A stretch of 16,881 nucleotides of DNA from contig JAUXST010000449.1 of NCBI GenBank assembly GCA_030679805.1, positions 1 through 16,881 on the forward strand, read 5' to 3'. Positions 1 to 10,400 of this stretch are shown here, in pieces; position 1 is the stretch's first letter; each line of letters opens with the position of its first letter. The DNA is from Reyranella sp. GTDB lineage: Bacteria; Pseudomonadota; Alphaproteobacteria; Reyranellales; Reyranellaceae. The notes below the pieces were generated by a model that made no database searches, had not been told where the DNA came from, and saw only the letters and a program-made list of their open reading frames with translations. The position numbers and the translations under genes are program-made.

Positions 1-1
1 A

Positions 2-1270
2 ATGATGGCTGTTCGGCTGATCGAGTTGCATCGCGTATTGAAGCCGACGGGATCGCTCTATCTGCACTGTGACCAGACCGCGAGCCATTACCTGAAAATT
101 ATTCTCGATGGGGTATTCGGTCCGCTCAACTACAGGAACGAGATTGTCTGGAAGCGGTCGAATCCGAAGAGCCTTGGATCAGTCAATTTTCCCACTTGCA
201 CCGACACGATCTTACGCTACTCGAAATCCGGCAAAGTGACGTTTCATTTGCCATATGAAGCACACGACCCCGATTATGTTGAGAGCGCGTACAAGTACGA
301 AGACGACGGGGGCGTCTACCGCCTTCTGCCGTTGCTTAACCCCAATGATAATCGTCCGAATCTGACTTATGAATTTCTAGGAGTTCATCGCGTGTGGCGC
401 TGGACGCGCGAGCGCATGGAAAAGGGTTACAAGGACGGCCTTGTTGTACAGCTCAAGCCCGGTGCGGTGCCGCAATACAAGAAATACCTAAAGGATTCGA
501 AGGGCCGGACGGTCACGAATTGCTGGACGGACATACCTCAAGCGGCGGGCAAAGAGTCGCTTGGCTACCCCACGCAGAAACCCGTGGCGCTTTTGGAGCG
601 GATCATCGCCGCATCGTCCAATGTCGACGATATCGTGCTCGATCCATTTTGCGGCTGCGGCACAACGGTACACGCCGCGCAAAAACTTGGGCGCCAGTGG
701 ATTGGCATTGATGTGACTCACCTCGCCGTCGCGTTAGTGGAGCGTCGGCTTAAGGAAGCCTTCCCCGGCATCGTCTTTGATGTGCATGGCGTTCCCAAGG
801 ATCATGCCGGCGCGCGCGATCTTGCCGAGCGCGACAAACACGAATTTCAGAAATGGATTACCGCAACTATCGGAGCGCAGCCCTACAAGAGCGGCAAGAA
901 GGGCATGGATCGCGGAATCGATGGCTATCTGCATTTCCGCGACGGCGATAATAAGCCTCAGTTCGCCATCGTGTCCGTCAAGGGCGGCGGCATCAAATCG
1001 GGCGACGTGCGCGACCTGAAGGGCACCATGGACCGCGAGAAAGCCGCCATGGGGCTTTTCCTGACCTTGAACGAGCCGACGCGCGAGATGGTCAAGGAGG
1101 CGGCCTCGGCGGGCATGTACGAAACGGGCGGCCAGAAGATGCCCCGTCTGCAAATTCTGACGGCGGCGGACATTCTGGAAGGGAAGCGGCCCCAGGCACC
1201 CTTCGGCCACACCGAGGGCTTCAAGAAGGCCGCGAAGGAAGACGCCACCAAGCAGGACCGGCTACTTTAA
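2..1270 (+). CDS. DNA methyltransferase (beta class, N6-adenine/N4-cytosine) with C-terminal PD-(D/E)XK-like domain, 5' partial
   Basis: This is the 3' part of a SAM-dependent DNA methyltransferase gene; 422 residues are visible. The first visible residues (RLIELHRVLKPTGSLYLHCD) are the stretch that in this family follows the catalytic DPPY motif, so the true start and DPPY lie left of the window and the ATG at position 2 is internal. TQKPVALLERII is followed by the SAM-binding motif DPFCGCGTT at visible residues 214-222, the motif order of beta-class enzymes. After about residue 270 comes a second domain with GIDGY (Asp 307) and SVKGG (Lys 327), resembling the D...(E/Q/S)xK core of Mrr-type nucleases. 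This suggests a methylase-nuclease fusion, but the nuclease reading is inference. The N-terminal half is visibly less GC-rich than the C-terminal half. It could be a solitary modification enzyme or part of a restriction system whose other parts lie outside. Confidence 0.85.
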   Translation: MMAVRLIELHRVLKPTGSLYLHCDQTASHYLKIILDGVFGPLNYRNEIVWKRSNPKSLGSVNFPTCTDTILRYSKSGKVTFHLPYEAHDPDYVESAYKYEDDGGVYRLLPLLNPNDNRPNLTYEFLGVHRVWRWTRERMEKGYKDGLVVQLKPGAVPQYKKYLKDSKGRTVTNCWTDIPQAAGKESLGYPTQKPVALLERIIAASSNVDDIVLDPFCGCGTTVHAAQKLGRQWIGIDVTHLAVALVERRLKEAFPGIVFDVHGVPKDHAGARDLAERDKHEFQKWITATIGAQPYKSGKKGMDRGIDGYLHFRDGDNKPQFAIVSVKGGGIKSGDVRDLKGTMDREKAAMGLFLTLNEPTREMVKEAASAGMYETGGQKMPRLQILTAADILEGKRPQAPFGHTEGFKKAAKEDATKQDRLL

Positions 1271-1288
1271 ACGGCTGAATTTCAAACT

Positions 1289-1311
1289 GAGGCAGTGCCC
1301 GATTCTGCCTC
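1289..1311 (+). terminator. Terminator-like hairpin after the DNA methyltransferase gene
   Basis: GAGGCAG at 1289-1295 and CTGCCTC at 1305-1311 form a perfect 7-bp inverted repeat with a 9-base loop, 18 bases after the methyltransferase stop. The following bases are pyrimidine-rich (CTCTTGGCTTTCTT) but not a true T run, so this is a moderate candidate for transcription termination. Confidence 0.45.
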
Positions 1312-1325
1312 GACTCTTGGCTTTC

Positions 1326-1354
1326 TTGAGATAGTTTCACGGTTGGGGAAGATT
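1326..1354 (+). promoter_or_regulatory. Weak sigma70-like promoter candidate for the repeat protein
   Basis: TTGAGA at 1326-1331 (5 of 6 matches to the -35 consensus) and AAGATT at 1349-1354 (3 of 6 to the -10) are separated by 17 bases, about 90 bases before the chosen start of the giant gene. The -10 is poor; it is the best candidate I see in this 174-base gap and only suggestive. Confidence 0.2.
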
Positions 1355-1433
1355 GTTTTGGCCCTTGGGTGGGGGCCGGTTTTTGGGGACGTTGCATTGC
1401 GTCGCGGTCGCCCGCGATTTGGCAAAGCGACGG

Positions 1434-1440
1434 CGGGGGA
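1434..1440 (+). promoter_or_regulatory. Ribosome binding site deciding the start of the giant repeat protein
   Basis: A GGCGGGGGA stretch ends about 4 bases before the ATG at 1445. It supports that start over the GTG at 1295, which lies inside the terminator-like hairpin of the preceding gene and would add some 50 residues of atypical Arg/Leu-rich sequence. Confidence 0.6.
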
Positions 1441-1444
1441 AACG

Positions 1445-4400
1445 ATGACCAATACGATCGTTTCGTCGGGCCAGACCAGCAGTGGTTTGACGCTCAACAG
1501 CGGTGACTTCCTGACCGTTCTCGCCGGCGGCACGGCAATCGCCACGGACGTCAACAGCGGCACCGATAACGTGTTGGGAACCGTGAGTGGCACGGTCGTT
1601 CACGCGGGACAGGAGTTCGTCTCCTCCGGCGGCCGGGCGAGCGGAACGGTGGTTTCCTTCGGCGGTGCCCAGATCCTTCTTTCCGGGGGCCTGACGACCG
1701 GGACAGTGATCTCCGGCGGCTTCCAGGGCGTGAGCGGCGGCGTCGCGAGTGGCACGATCGTATCGTCCGGCGGCGTGGCCGTTTCCTCCGGCGGCACGAC
1801 GGTCGGAACGCTGGTGTTGGGTGGCGGCGAAACCGTTAGTTCCGGGGGCTTTGCAGGCGGCACCATCCTGTCCAATGGTTCGCTGGACGTCTCGTCGGGC
1901 GGCTCGGCGAGCGGCACGATCATCCGCAACGGCGGCTTCTCGCCCATATCGAGTGGCGGCATCGCCAGCAACACCGTCATTTCAAGCGGCGGCACGGAGA
2001 GCGTGAATTCCGGCGGCGTGGCGATCGGCACAGTGGCGTCGAATGGCGGCGCGCAGGCCGTGAATGGCGGCACGACGATCGGCACGGTCGCCCTCAGCGG
2101 CGGCAACGTGTTTGTCAACACGGGAAGAGCAAGCGGTACCGTTCTCGCTGGCGGAAACCAGAACGTCAACTCGGGCGCCACGGCGAGCGGCACGATCATT
2201 TCGAACTTCTCCAACGAGTTCGTGGGCTCTGGAGGCATCACCACCGGCTCGATCGTTTCCAGCGGTGGCTTCGAACAGGTTTTCTCGGGCGGCCTCGCCA
2301 GCGCGGCAATCCTCTTGAACAGTGGCCGGGAGTTCGTGAATTCCGGCGGCGTCGCCAGCGGCACGATCATTTCCAGTGGCGGTATGGAGGTCGTGAGTTT
2401 TGGTGGCATAGCCAGTGGTGCGACCATCTCCAGTGGCGGCATTCTCCGGCTCATTGGCGGCGCGACGCTGGCCGGGCCGTTGACGATCGTCTCGGGCGGC
2501 CAGCTCCAGTTCACCCAGGGCTATTTCCTCACCGTATCATCGGGTCAGACCAGCACCGGCCTCGCGACGTTCCTCGGTGGGCAAATAAACGTCTCCTCCG
2601 GCGGCAAGATCGTCGGCGCTGTTGGCTCCAACGGCGGCACCGACACGATTCTGGCCGGCGGCATCGCGAGCGGGACGGTCCTCTCCGGCGGCATCGAGGT
2701 CGTCTCGTCCGGTGGCCTGGCGAGCGGTACGACCGTTATGTCCTTCGGCAATCTGAATGTCCGGTCCGGCGGCGTGGCGAGTGGATCGATCGTCTCAGCC
2801 GGCAATGTACAAGTCGTCGGCGGCACGACCTTTGGTGATCTCCTAGTCGGCGCTACCAGCACCACTCAAGGCTTCGAGTTCGTATCGAGTGGTGGCGTGG
2901 CTTCAGGGGCCACCGTATCCAACACCGGTGTCCTGATCGTCAACTCGGGCGGTTTGGCCGTCAACACCGTCGTGAACAGTACTCTTGGCACGCCCTGGAC
3001 CGGCAGCGGATCACTGATCATTTCCTCGGGCGGCGTCGCGAGCGGCGTGGTCGTGAACAGCGGCGGAGCCGTGGTCGTTCGCGCCGGCGTGCAAAGCGGC
3101 GCCGTGGTCAGTGCCGGCGGCTTTGTGTTCGTCGCGAACAATTCCTCGTCCGGCACGACGATTGGTGACGTTCTGATCGGCAGCGGGGCGATCACGGCCC
3201 GTGAATTCGTTTCCCGCGGCGGCATCGCCTCAGGCACGACGGTGTCCAGCGCGGGCATGCTGTTCGTTTCCTCGGGCGGCTTTGCCATCAGCTCCGTCGT
3301 TCTGAGCGGCGGCTCGGCGCTCATCTCCTCGGGCGGCACGGGCAGCGGTATCGTCGTGCAAAGCGGCGGCGCGTTGGAACTGTTCGGCGCTGGCAGCGGC
3401 GCTGCCGTGCTGATTGGGGCGACATTCGCCTCCGGCAGCATCCTGCAGATCGGCTCCGGCTACACCCTGAACGTCAGCTCGGGCCAGACGAGCAGCGGCG
3501 TCAACGTGTTCTCTTCCGGCACGCTCGCCGTGCAGTCCGGCGGCACCACGGTCGGGGCCGTGGTCGTGAGCAGCGGTACCGAGATCGTCTCCTCGGGCGG
3601 CGTCGCCAGCAACACCACCGTGACCGGCCAGGGCGCATTGGTCCTGATGGGCGGCGCGGTGCTGAGTGGCACCACGACCATCCTGCCGAGCGGCAACCTC
3701 ATCCTCAGTTCCGGCTATGCCCTGAACGTCGCCTCGGGCCAGACCAGCGGCGGTGTCGTGGTCCGCAGCGGCGCCGCGGTGAACGTCCAGTCCGGCGGCC
3801 TCGGCAGTGCCCTCGCCGTTTCCAGCGGTGGTATTGCGGTCGTGTCCAGCGGCGGCGTCGTCAGCAACTCCACCGTGTCGAGCGGCGGCGAGCTGGACAT
3901 CCAATCCGGCGCCAGGGTCAGCGGTGTCACCGTCGCCAACGGCGGCCTCGAAGTCGTATTCAGCGGCGGCACGGCCAACGGCATTACCGTGTCGAGCGGC
4001 GGCACCATTGAAACCCGGGGCAGCCTCGTCACCGGCAGTTCCACGAGTGGCATCAATATCCTCTCGGGCGGTATGGGACTGATCGGCTCCGGTGCGGTGG
4101 CCAGCGGGCTCAGCACGCAGAATGGGGTCATCCTCAAGGTCGGTTCGGGTGGCACTTCCATCAGTGGCACGCAATCCAATGCCGGTGTCTCCATCGTCCT
4201 GTCGGGTGGCGTGGCGAGCGGCAACACGGCGGCGAGTGGTGGCACGTTCATCACCTCGGCCGGGGGCTCGAGCCTCAATGCGATCATCGGCCTCGGTGGC
4301 AGTGGAATCGTCGCAGGCGGCACCGACATCAGCGGCACGATTCAGTCCGGCGGCCTCGAGATCGTCTCCTCTGGCGGCGTCGCGAGCGGCATCACCGTGG

Positions 4401-7400
4401 CGAGCGGCGGCACGTTGCAGTTGCAGGGCGGTGCAAGCCTGGTGGGTGCGACAGTCTTCGCCACCGGCGCCACGCTTGCCGTCGGACCGGGCTATACCCT
4501 GGTCATTTCCGCTGGCCAGACCAGCGGCGGCGTCGTCGTTCTGTCCGGTGGCATGGAGATCATCTCCTCCGGCGGCACCGCGGATGGCCTCACGGTCTCC
4601 AGCGGCGGCACGTTCGAATTCTTCGGTGGAGCCACCTTCGTCCAGTCGAATACGCAGCTCCTGCCAGGAGCGATCGCGATGATCGGTTCCGGGGCGGTCG
4701 CCAGCGGCGTCAGTGTCGACAGCGGGCTGATTGCGCAAGCTGCCTCCGGCGGCCTCGCCCTCAGCACCACGGTGACCGACACCGGCGTGTTGATGATCCT
4801 GTCGGGTGGCGCGGCGAGCGGGAACGTTGTGTCGAACGGCGGCACGATGATCGTCTCCTCGGGCGGGCAAGGCCTTAACGAGACGATCGGCGCCGGCGGC
4901 GCCGGCTTTGTCTTGGGCGGCGGCGTCGAGATCGGCGCGACCGTTCAATCCGGTGGATTCTTCTTCGTTTCCTCAGGCGGCGTAGCCAGCTCCTCGGTCA
5001 TCGGCAGCGGCGGCCACGAGATCGTCTCGTCGGGCGGTACCGTGAGCGGCGTCACGGTGTCGAGTGGCGGCGCCCTGGAACTGCTGGGCGGTGCTACCCT
5101 GACCGGCCCGGTGACCTTCGCGTCCGGCGGAATGCTGGAAATCGGGTCGGCCTATACGCTGGTTGTTTCGTCGGGCCAGACCAGCGGCGGTCTGATCGTT
5201 CTGCAGGGCGGCATGGTGATCGCGTCGGCCGGCGCTTCGGTCACCGGCATGACGGTCAACAGCGGCGGCACCTTCGAGTTTTTCAACGGCGCGTCCTTCG
5301 CCAACACCCAGTTCGCCTCGGGCGGCGTTGTCCAGGTCGGTTCGGGAGCGGTCGCCAGCGGCGTCTCCATCAACAATGGCCTCATCGCCAAAGTGGCTTC
5401 GGGCGGCCTCGCCCTCAGCGCCACGGTGACCAGTGCCGGCGCCGCCATGATCCTGTCGGGCGGTGTGGGCAGCGGAAACGTCGTGTCGAGCGGCGGCACG
5501 ATGTTCGTCTCCTCCGGGGGCTCGAATTTCAGCGGCATCGTCGGATCCGGTGGTGTCGCTTTCCTGGCGGGCGTCGATATCAGCGGTACCGTTCAGTCCG
5601 GCGGCTACGAGATCGTCGCTTCGGGCGGCGTTGTCAGCGGTATCACGGTGTCGAGCGGCGGCACGCTGGAGCTGCGGGGCGGCGGAATCCCGACCGGCAC
5701 GGCGACTTTCGCGTCTGGTGCCATTCTGGCGGTCGGGTCGGGCTACACCCTGAATATTTCGTCGGGTCAGACCAGCGGCGGGCTGGTCGCCATGTCCGGC
5801 GGCATGGTGGTGGCGTCGGGCGGCGCCTCGGTCAGCGGCTTGACGGTCGATAGCGGCGGTACCTTCAAGTATTTCAGCGGCGCGTCCTTCACCGACATCG
5901 GTTTCGTCTCGGGCGGCATCATCGAGGTCGGTTCGGGAGCCGTCGCCAGCGGCGAGTCGGTCATGAACGGCATGATCGCCAAAGTGGCTTCGGGCGGCAC
6001 AGCGATCGGCAACACGGCGACCGGCACCGGCGTCATGATTGCTTTGTCGGGCGGCTTGGCCAGCGGAAACATTGTTTCGAGCGGCGGTACCGAGATCGTC
6101 ATGGCGGGCGGCTCGAGCCTCAATGCAGTCATCGGACCGGGCGGCAGCAGCATCGATTCGGGCGGCATCTGCATCAGCGGCACGGTACAATCAGGCGGAC
6201 TCGCGATCATCTCATCAGGCGGTGTTGCGAGCGCCCTTACGGTATCGAGCGGCGGTACGCTGGAGTTGGACGGTGGCGCCGCTCTGGCAGGTCCGCTGAC
6301 CTTTACCTCTGGCGCCACCCTGAACGTCGGGTCTGGCTACACGCTGGTCGTTTCGTCGGGCCAGAGCAGCGCCGGTGTCGTCGTCCTCTCGGGCGGCCTC
6401 GAGATCCTCTCGTCCGGTTCCAACATCGGCAGCGGTAGCGTCGTGGTTTCCAGCGGCGGCACGCTGCAGGTTCGGGGCGGTACAACTTTCCGCGGCTCGA
6501 TGGTGGTCTCGTCCGGCGGCATCCTGCAGGTTGCTGCGGGCAACCACATTGTTTCTTCGGGTCAGACGAGCGCAGGTATCGTACTTCTGAGCGGCGGCGG
6601 CTTGTTCGTCTCGTCGGGCGGCACGGTCATCTCGACCGTGGCGTCGAGTGGCGGTCAGGTGACCATCTCCGCCGGCGGTACGGCAAGCGGGACGGTTCTC
6701 TCCAGCGGCAGCTTCGGCGAAATCGTCTCGGCCGGTGGCACGGCGATCGGCACGCGGGTTTCCGCCGGCACCAACCAGTTCATTGCCTTCGGCGGCGTGG
6801 CGTCGAACACGACGGCGTTCGGCGGCGTATCCATTGTCAACGGCGGCAGCGCCACCGGGATAACTGTCAACAGCGGCGGTTTCCTCAACGTCTCTTCCGG
6901 CGCCATCGAGACGAGCGGCACCATCAACGGCGGTGCCAACGTGTTCGTTTCTGCCGGCGGCAGGACCATCGGCGACAGGATCATCGGCAACGGCACTACC
7001 CTGCGCGCATTCGAACTCGTGTCCAGCGGCGGCGTGGCCTCGGGCGCGGTCGTGTCCAACACCGGTTTGCTCCTCGTCTCCTCGGGTGGCGTGGCGATCG
7101 GCACCACCGTTCTTTTCACGACCGGCTTCGGCGGCTTCCAGAACGGCGCCTTGCTCGTCTCGGCCGGCGGCATCGCCAGCAGTTCGACCGTGCTCAGCAG
7201 CGGCATCATGGAAGTCCGCTCTGGCGGCGTCGGCTTTAACACGACGGTTTCCGGCGGCGGCATCCTCACCGTCGGCAACGTCTCGGCGGGTGGATTGACG
7301 GTCGGCGACATGCTGATAGGCGCCGGTGCCGGCATGTCGGCGCGCTTGATCGTCTCCAGCGGCGGTATCGCCTCGGCCACGGTCCTGTCCAACACCGCTC

Positions 7401-10400
7401 TGCTCATCGTCTCGTCGGGCGGTCTCGCCCTCAGCGCCGTCGTCATGAGCACCGACGTCGGTGCGCCCGGCAGCAACGGCGCGCTGATCGTCTCGTCCGG
7501 CGGTCTGGCGAGTGCCGCGACGGTCAACAGCGGCGGCTTCGAAGTCGTTTCCTCGGGCGGCATGGCGAGTGCGTCCATCATCAACAGCCGTGGCGGCATG
7601 ATCGTCCGCGGCGGCATCGACAGCAGCTCGCTCGTCTCGGCAGGCGGCAGCGCGGTCGTCTCGGCGGGCGTCGAACTCGGCGGCACGTTCCTCAACGGCG
7701 CCATTCTGATCGTCTCCTCGGGAGGCGTGATCAGCAACAACACGATGACCAGCGGCTCCACCCTGAAGCTGTTCGGTGGCGCCATCATCAGCGGCGCCAA
7801 TCCCGTGGTCGCCGGCGAGACGCTCGAGATCGCTTCGGGCTACACGATCAGTGGTTTCAGCGTCGGCAGCGGCGTCATCCTGGCGATCGACTCCAGCGGC
7901 ACGACCACCGACACGACGATCAGCAGCGGCGGCGTCGCGTACGTTTCCTCCGGCGGCACGGCGAGCGGAACGACCATCAACAGCAACGGTTATGCGCATA
8001 TCTTCGGCGGCGTGGCGATCGGCGCGACGGTGGCGGGCGGCGGCCAATACGTCTACTCCGGCGGCACGGCAAGCGGCACGATGGTGCTGGGCGGCGGCAC
8101 TGAATACGTTTCCTTCGGCGGCGTGGCGAGCGGAACGATCGTCGATGCCGCCATCAGCGGCCTGGCCGGCGCCGAGCTCGTGTGGGGCGTGGCGATTGAC
8201 ACGACGCTGCGGCAACACGCCCACGAGATCGTGTACGCCGGTGGCGCGGCGCGCGGCACGACCATCAGCAGCGGTGGCGTCTTAGATCTCTGGCTCGGCA
8301 CGGCGAGCGGGACGATTGTCAGCAACGGCGGCATTGAGTACGTCTCCGCCGGCGGCACGGCAAGTGGGACGACCGTCAGAAGTGGGGGCCTCGAGATCGT
8401 TTCCTCGGGCGGCGTCGCGAGCGGCACGATCATCGGCAATGGTGGCATCGAGATGGTCTTCTCGAGCGGTGTCGCCAGCGGCACGATCATCAGCAGCGGC
8501 GGCACGGAAATCCTGTCTGGCGGCGTCGGCATCGGCGAGACGATCCAGGGCGGCGGCCTCGAGATGGTGTCGTCCGGTGGCGTGGCGAGCGCCACGGCCG
8601 TGGGCAGCGGCGGCGTGATGCAGGTCTTCGCCGGCGGCGCGGCGAGCAGTGCGACCGTCTCCGCGGGCGGCCTTGAGTATGTGTTCTCGGGCGGCGCCGA
8701 CGTCGCCGCGACGATCCTGGGCGAGCGCCAGGTATGGGCTGGCGGGACGGCGAGTGGCGGGCAGATCGGAGCCGGCGGTCTCGAGTATGTCTATGGCGTG
8801 GTGAGTGGCACTGCGGTCGGCAGCGGCGGCACCGAGTCCGTGCAGTTGGGTGGCATAGCCCGAGTTGCGACCGTGAGCAGCGGCGGCGTGCTGCAGGTTG
8901 GCGGCGCGGCGAGCAGTGCGACGATCTCCGCGGGCGGCCTCGAGTATGTGTTCTCGGGTGGCACCGACGTCGCCGCGACGATCCTGGGTCAGCGCCAGGT
9001 ATGGGCCGGCGGTTCGGCGAGCGGCGGGACGATCGGCGCCGGCGGTGTCGAGTACGTCTATGGAACGGTGAGGGGTGCCACGATCGCCGGGGGCGGCACG
9101 CAGTATCTCGATCTGGGCGGCGTTGCGAGCGGCACGGCCATCAAGGATGGCGGCGGGCAGTTCATCTTCGGCAATGCCTCGGGCGTGGCCACGACCGTCT
9201 CCAGCGGCGGCAACCAGTTCGTCTATTCCGGCGGCGCGACCGTTGGAACGATCCTGCAGACGCAGGCGTGGGAGAGCGTGTGGGGTGGCGGAACGGCCAG
9301 CGGCACGGTCGTGTCGGGCGGCTACCTCAGCGTCTATTCCGGCGGCGTGACCTCGAACGCGGTCATCGGGAGCGCGGGCTGGGAGTTCGCCTGGAGCGGC
9401 GGCACGGCCAGCGGCACCGTGGTGTCGAGTGGCGGCTATCTAGATGTCTATTCCGGTGGCTCCTCGGTGAATGCCACGTTGCTGGCTGGCGCCTGGGACT
9501 TCATCTGGGGCAGCGGCACGACGGCGACGGGCACGGTGGTGTCGAGCGGCGGCTACGAGGACGTCTATTCGGGTGGTGCCGCCATCGGCGCCACGGTGAA
9601 GAACGGCGGCTGGCAGTTCGTGTGGGGCGAGGGCACGACGGCCAGCGGGACGGTGGTGTCGAGCGGCGGCTATCTCGATGTCTATTCAGGCGGGGCGGCC
9701 AGCGGGACGGTGGTGCGGGACGGCGGCTGGGAGCTGGCCTGGACGGGCGGCAGCGTGAGCGGCGCCACGGTGTCGTCGGGCGGCATCGAGTTCGTGTGGA
9801 GCGGAGGCTCGGCCGCCAACACCGTCGTGTCGAGCGGCGGCGTCCTGGACGCTTACGGCAACACGACGGGCACGGTGGTCCACAACGGCGGGTTGGAGTT
9901 CGTGTTCTCCGGGGGCGTGGCCAGCGGCACGACCGTCAACTCGGGCGGCAACCTCGATGTCTTCGCCAGTGGCGTGGCCCGTGGCGCCATGACCAACAAC
10001 GGCGGCTGGAGCTATGTCTGGTCGGGCGGGCTCGACAGCGCCGGCACGGTCGGCTCGGGCGGCTACGAGGATATCCTGGCGGGCGGCACCGCCCTGGGCA
10101 TGACGGTGGCGAGCGGCGGCAACCAGTACGTCTACGGCAGTGCCGGCGGCACGGTCGTGAACAACGGCTTCCAGCACGTGTTTGCGGGCGGTGTCGCCAG
10201 CGGCACGGAGGTGATCAACGGCGGCTGGGGCTATGTCTGGGCGGGCGGCGTGGCCAGCAACACGACGGTCAAGGCGGGCGGGCTGGGCCTGGTGTTTTCG
10301 GGCGGGACCATCAGCGGAGCGACGCTGAGCGGCGGGTTCCTGGAGATCCAGAGCGGCGGTCATGCCAGTGGAGGCGTCGCCTTCACGTCGTTGGGCGGCA

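Noticed and set aside
1295..1444. N-terminal extension of the giant protein from the GTG at 1295
   Set aside because: It begins inside the hairpin that follows the DNA methyltransferase gene, has no good RBS, and its residues do not resemble a signal peptide with a cleavage site; the ATG at 1445 has a strong RBS.
1577..1600. GGAAC followed by CGTT inside the giant gene
   Set aside because: The spacing is one base short of the consensus and it is internal to a coding repeat, so it is most likely chance.
3230..8224. Long minus-strand open frames (for example 4948-3230 and 8224-6215) rich in Pro or Asp/Ala/Arg
   Set aside because: They are antisense images of the Ser-Gly-Gly codon repeats; their composition is periodic and they lack RBSs and family resemblance.
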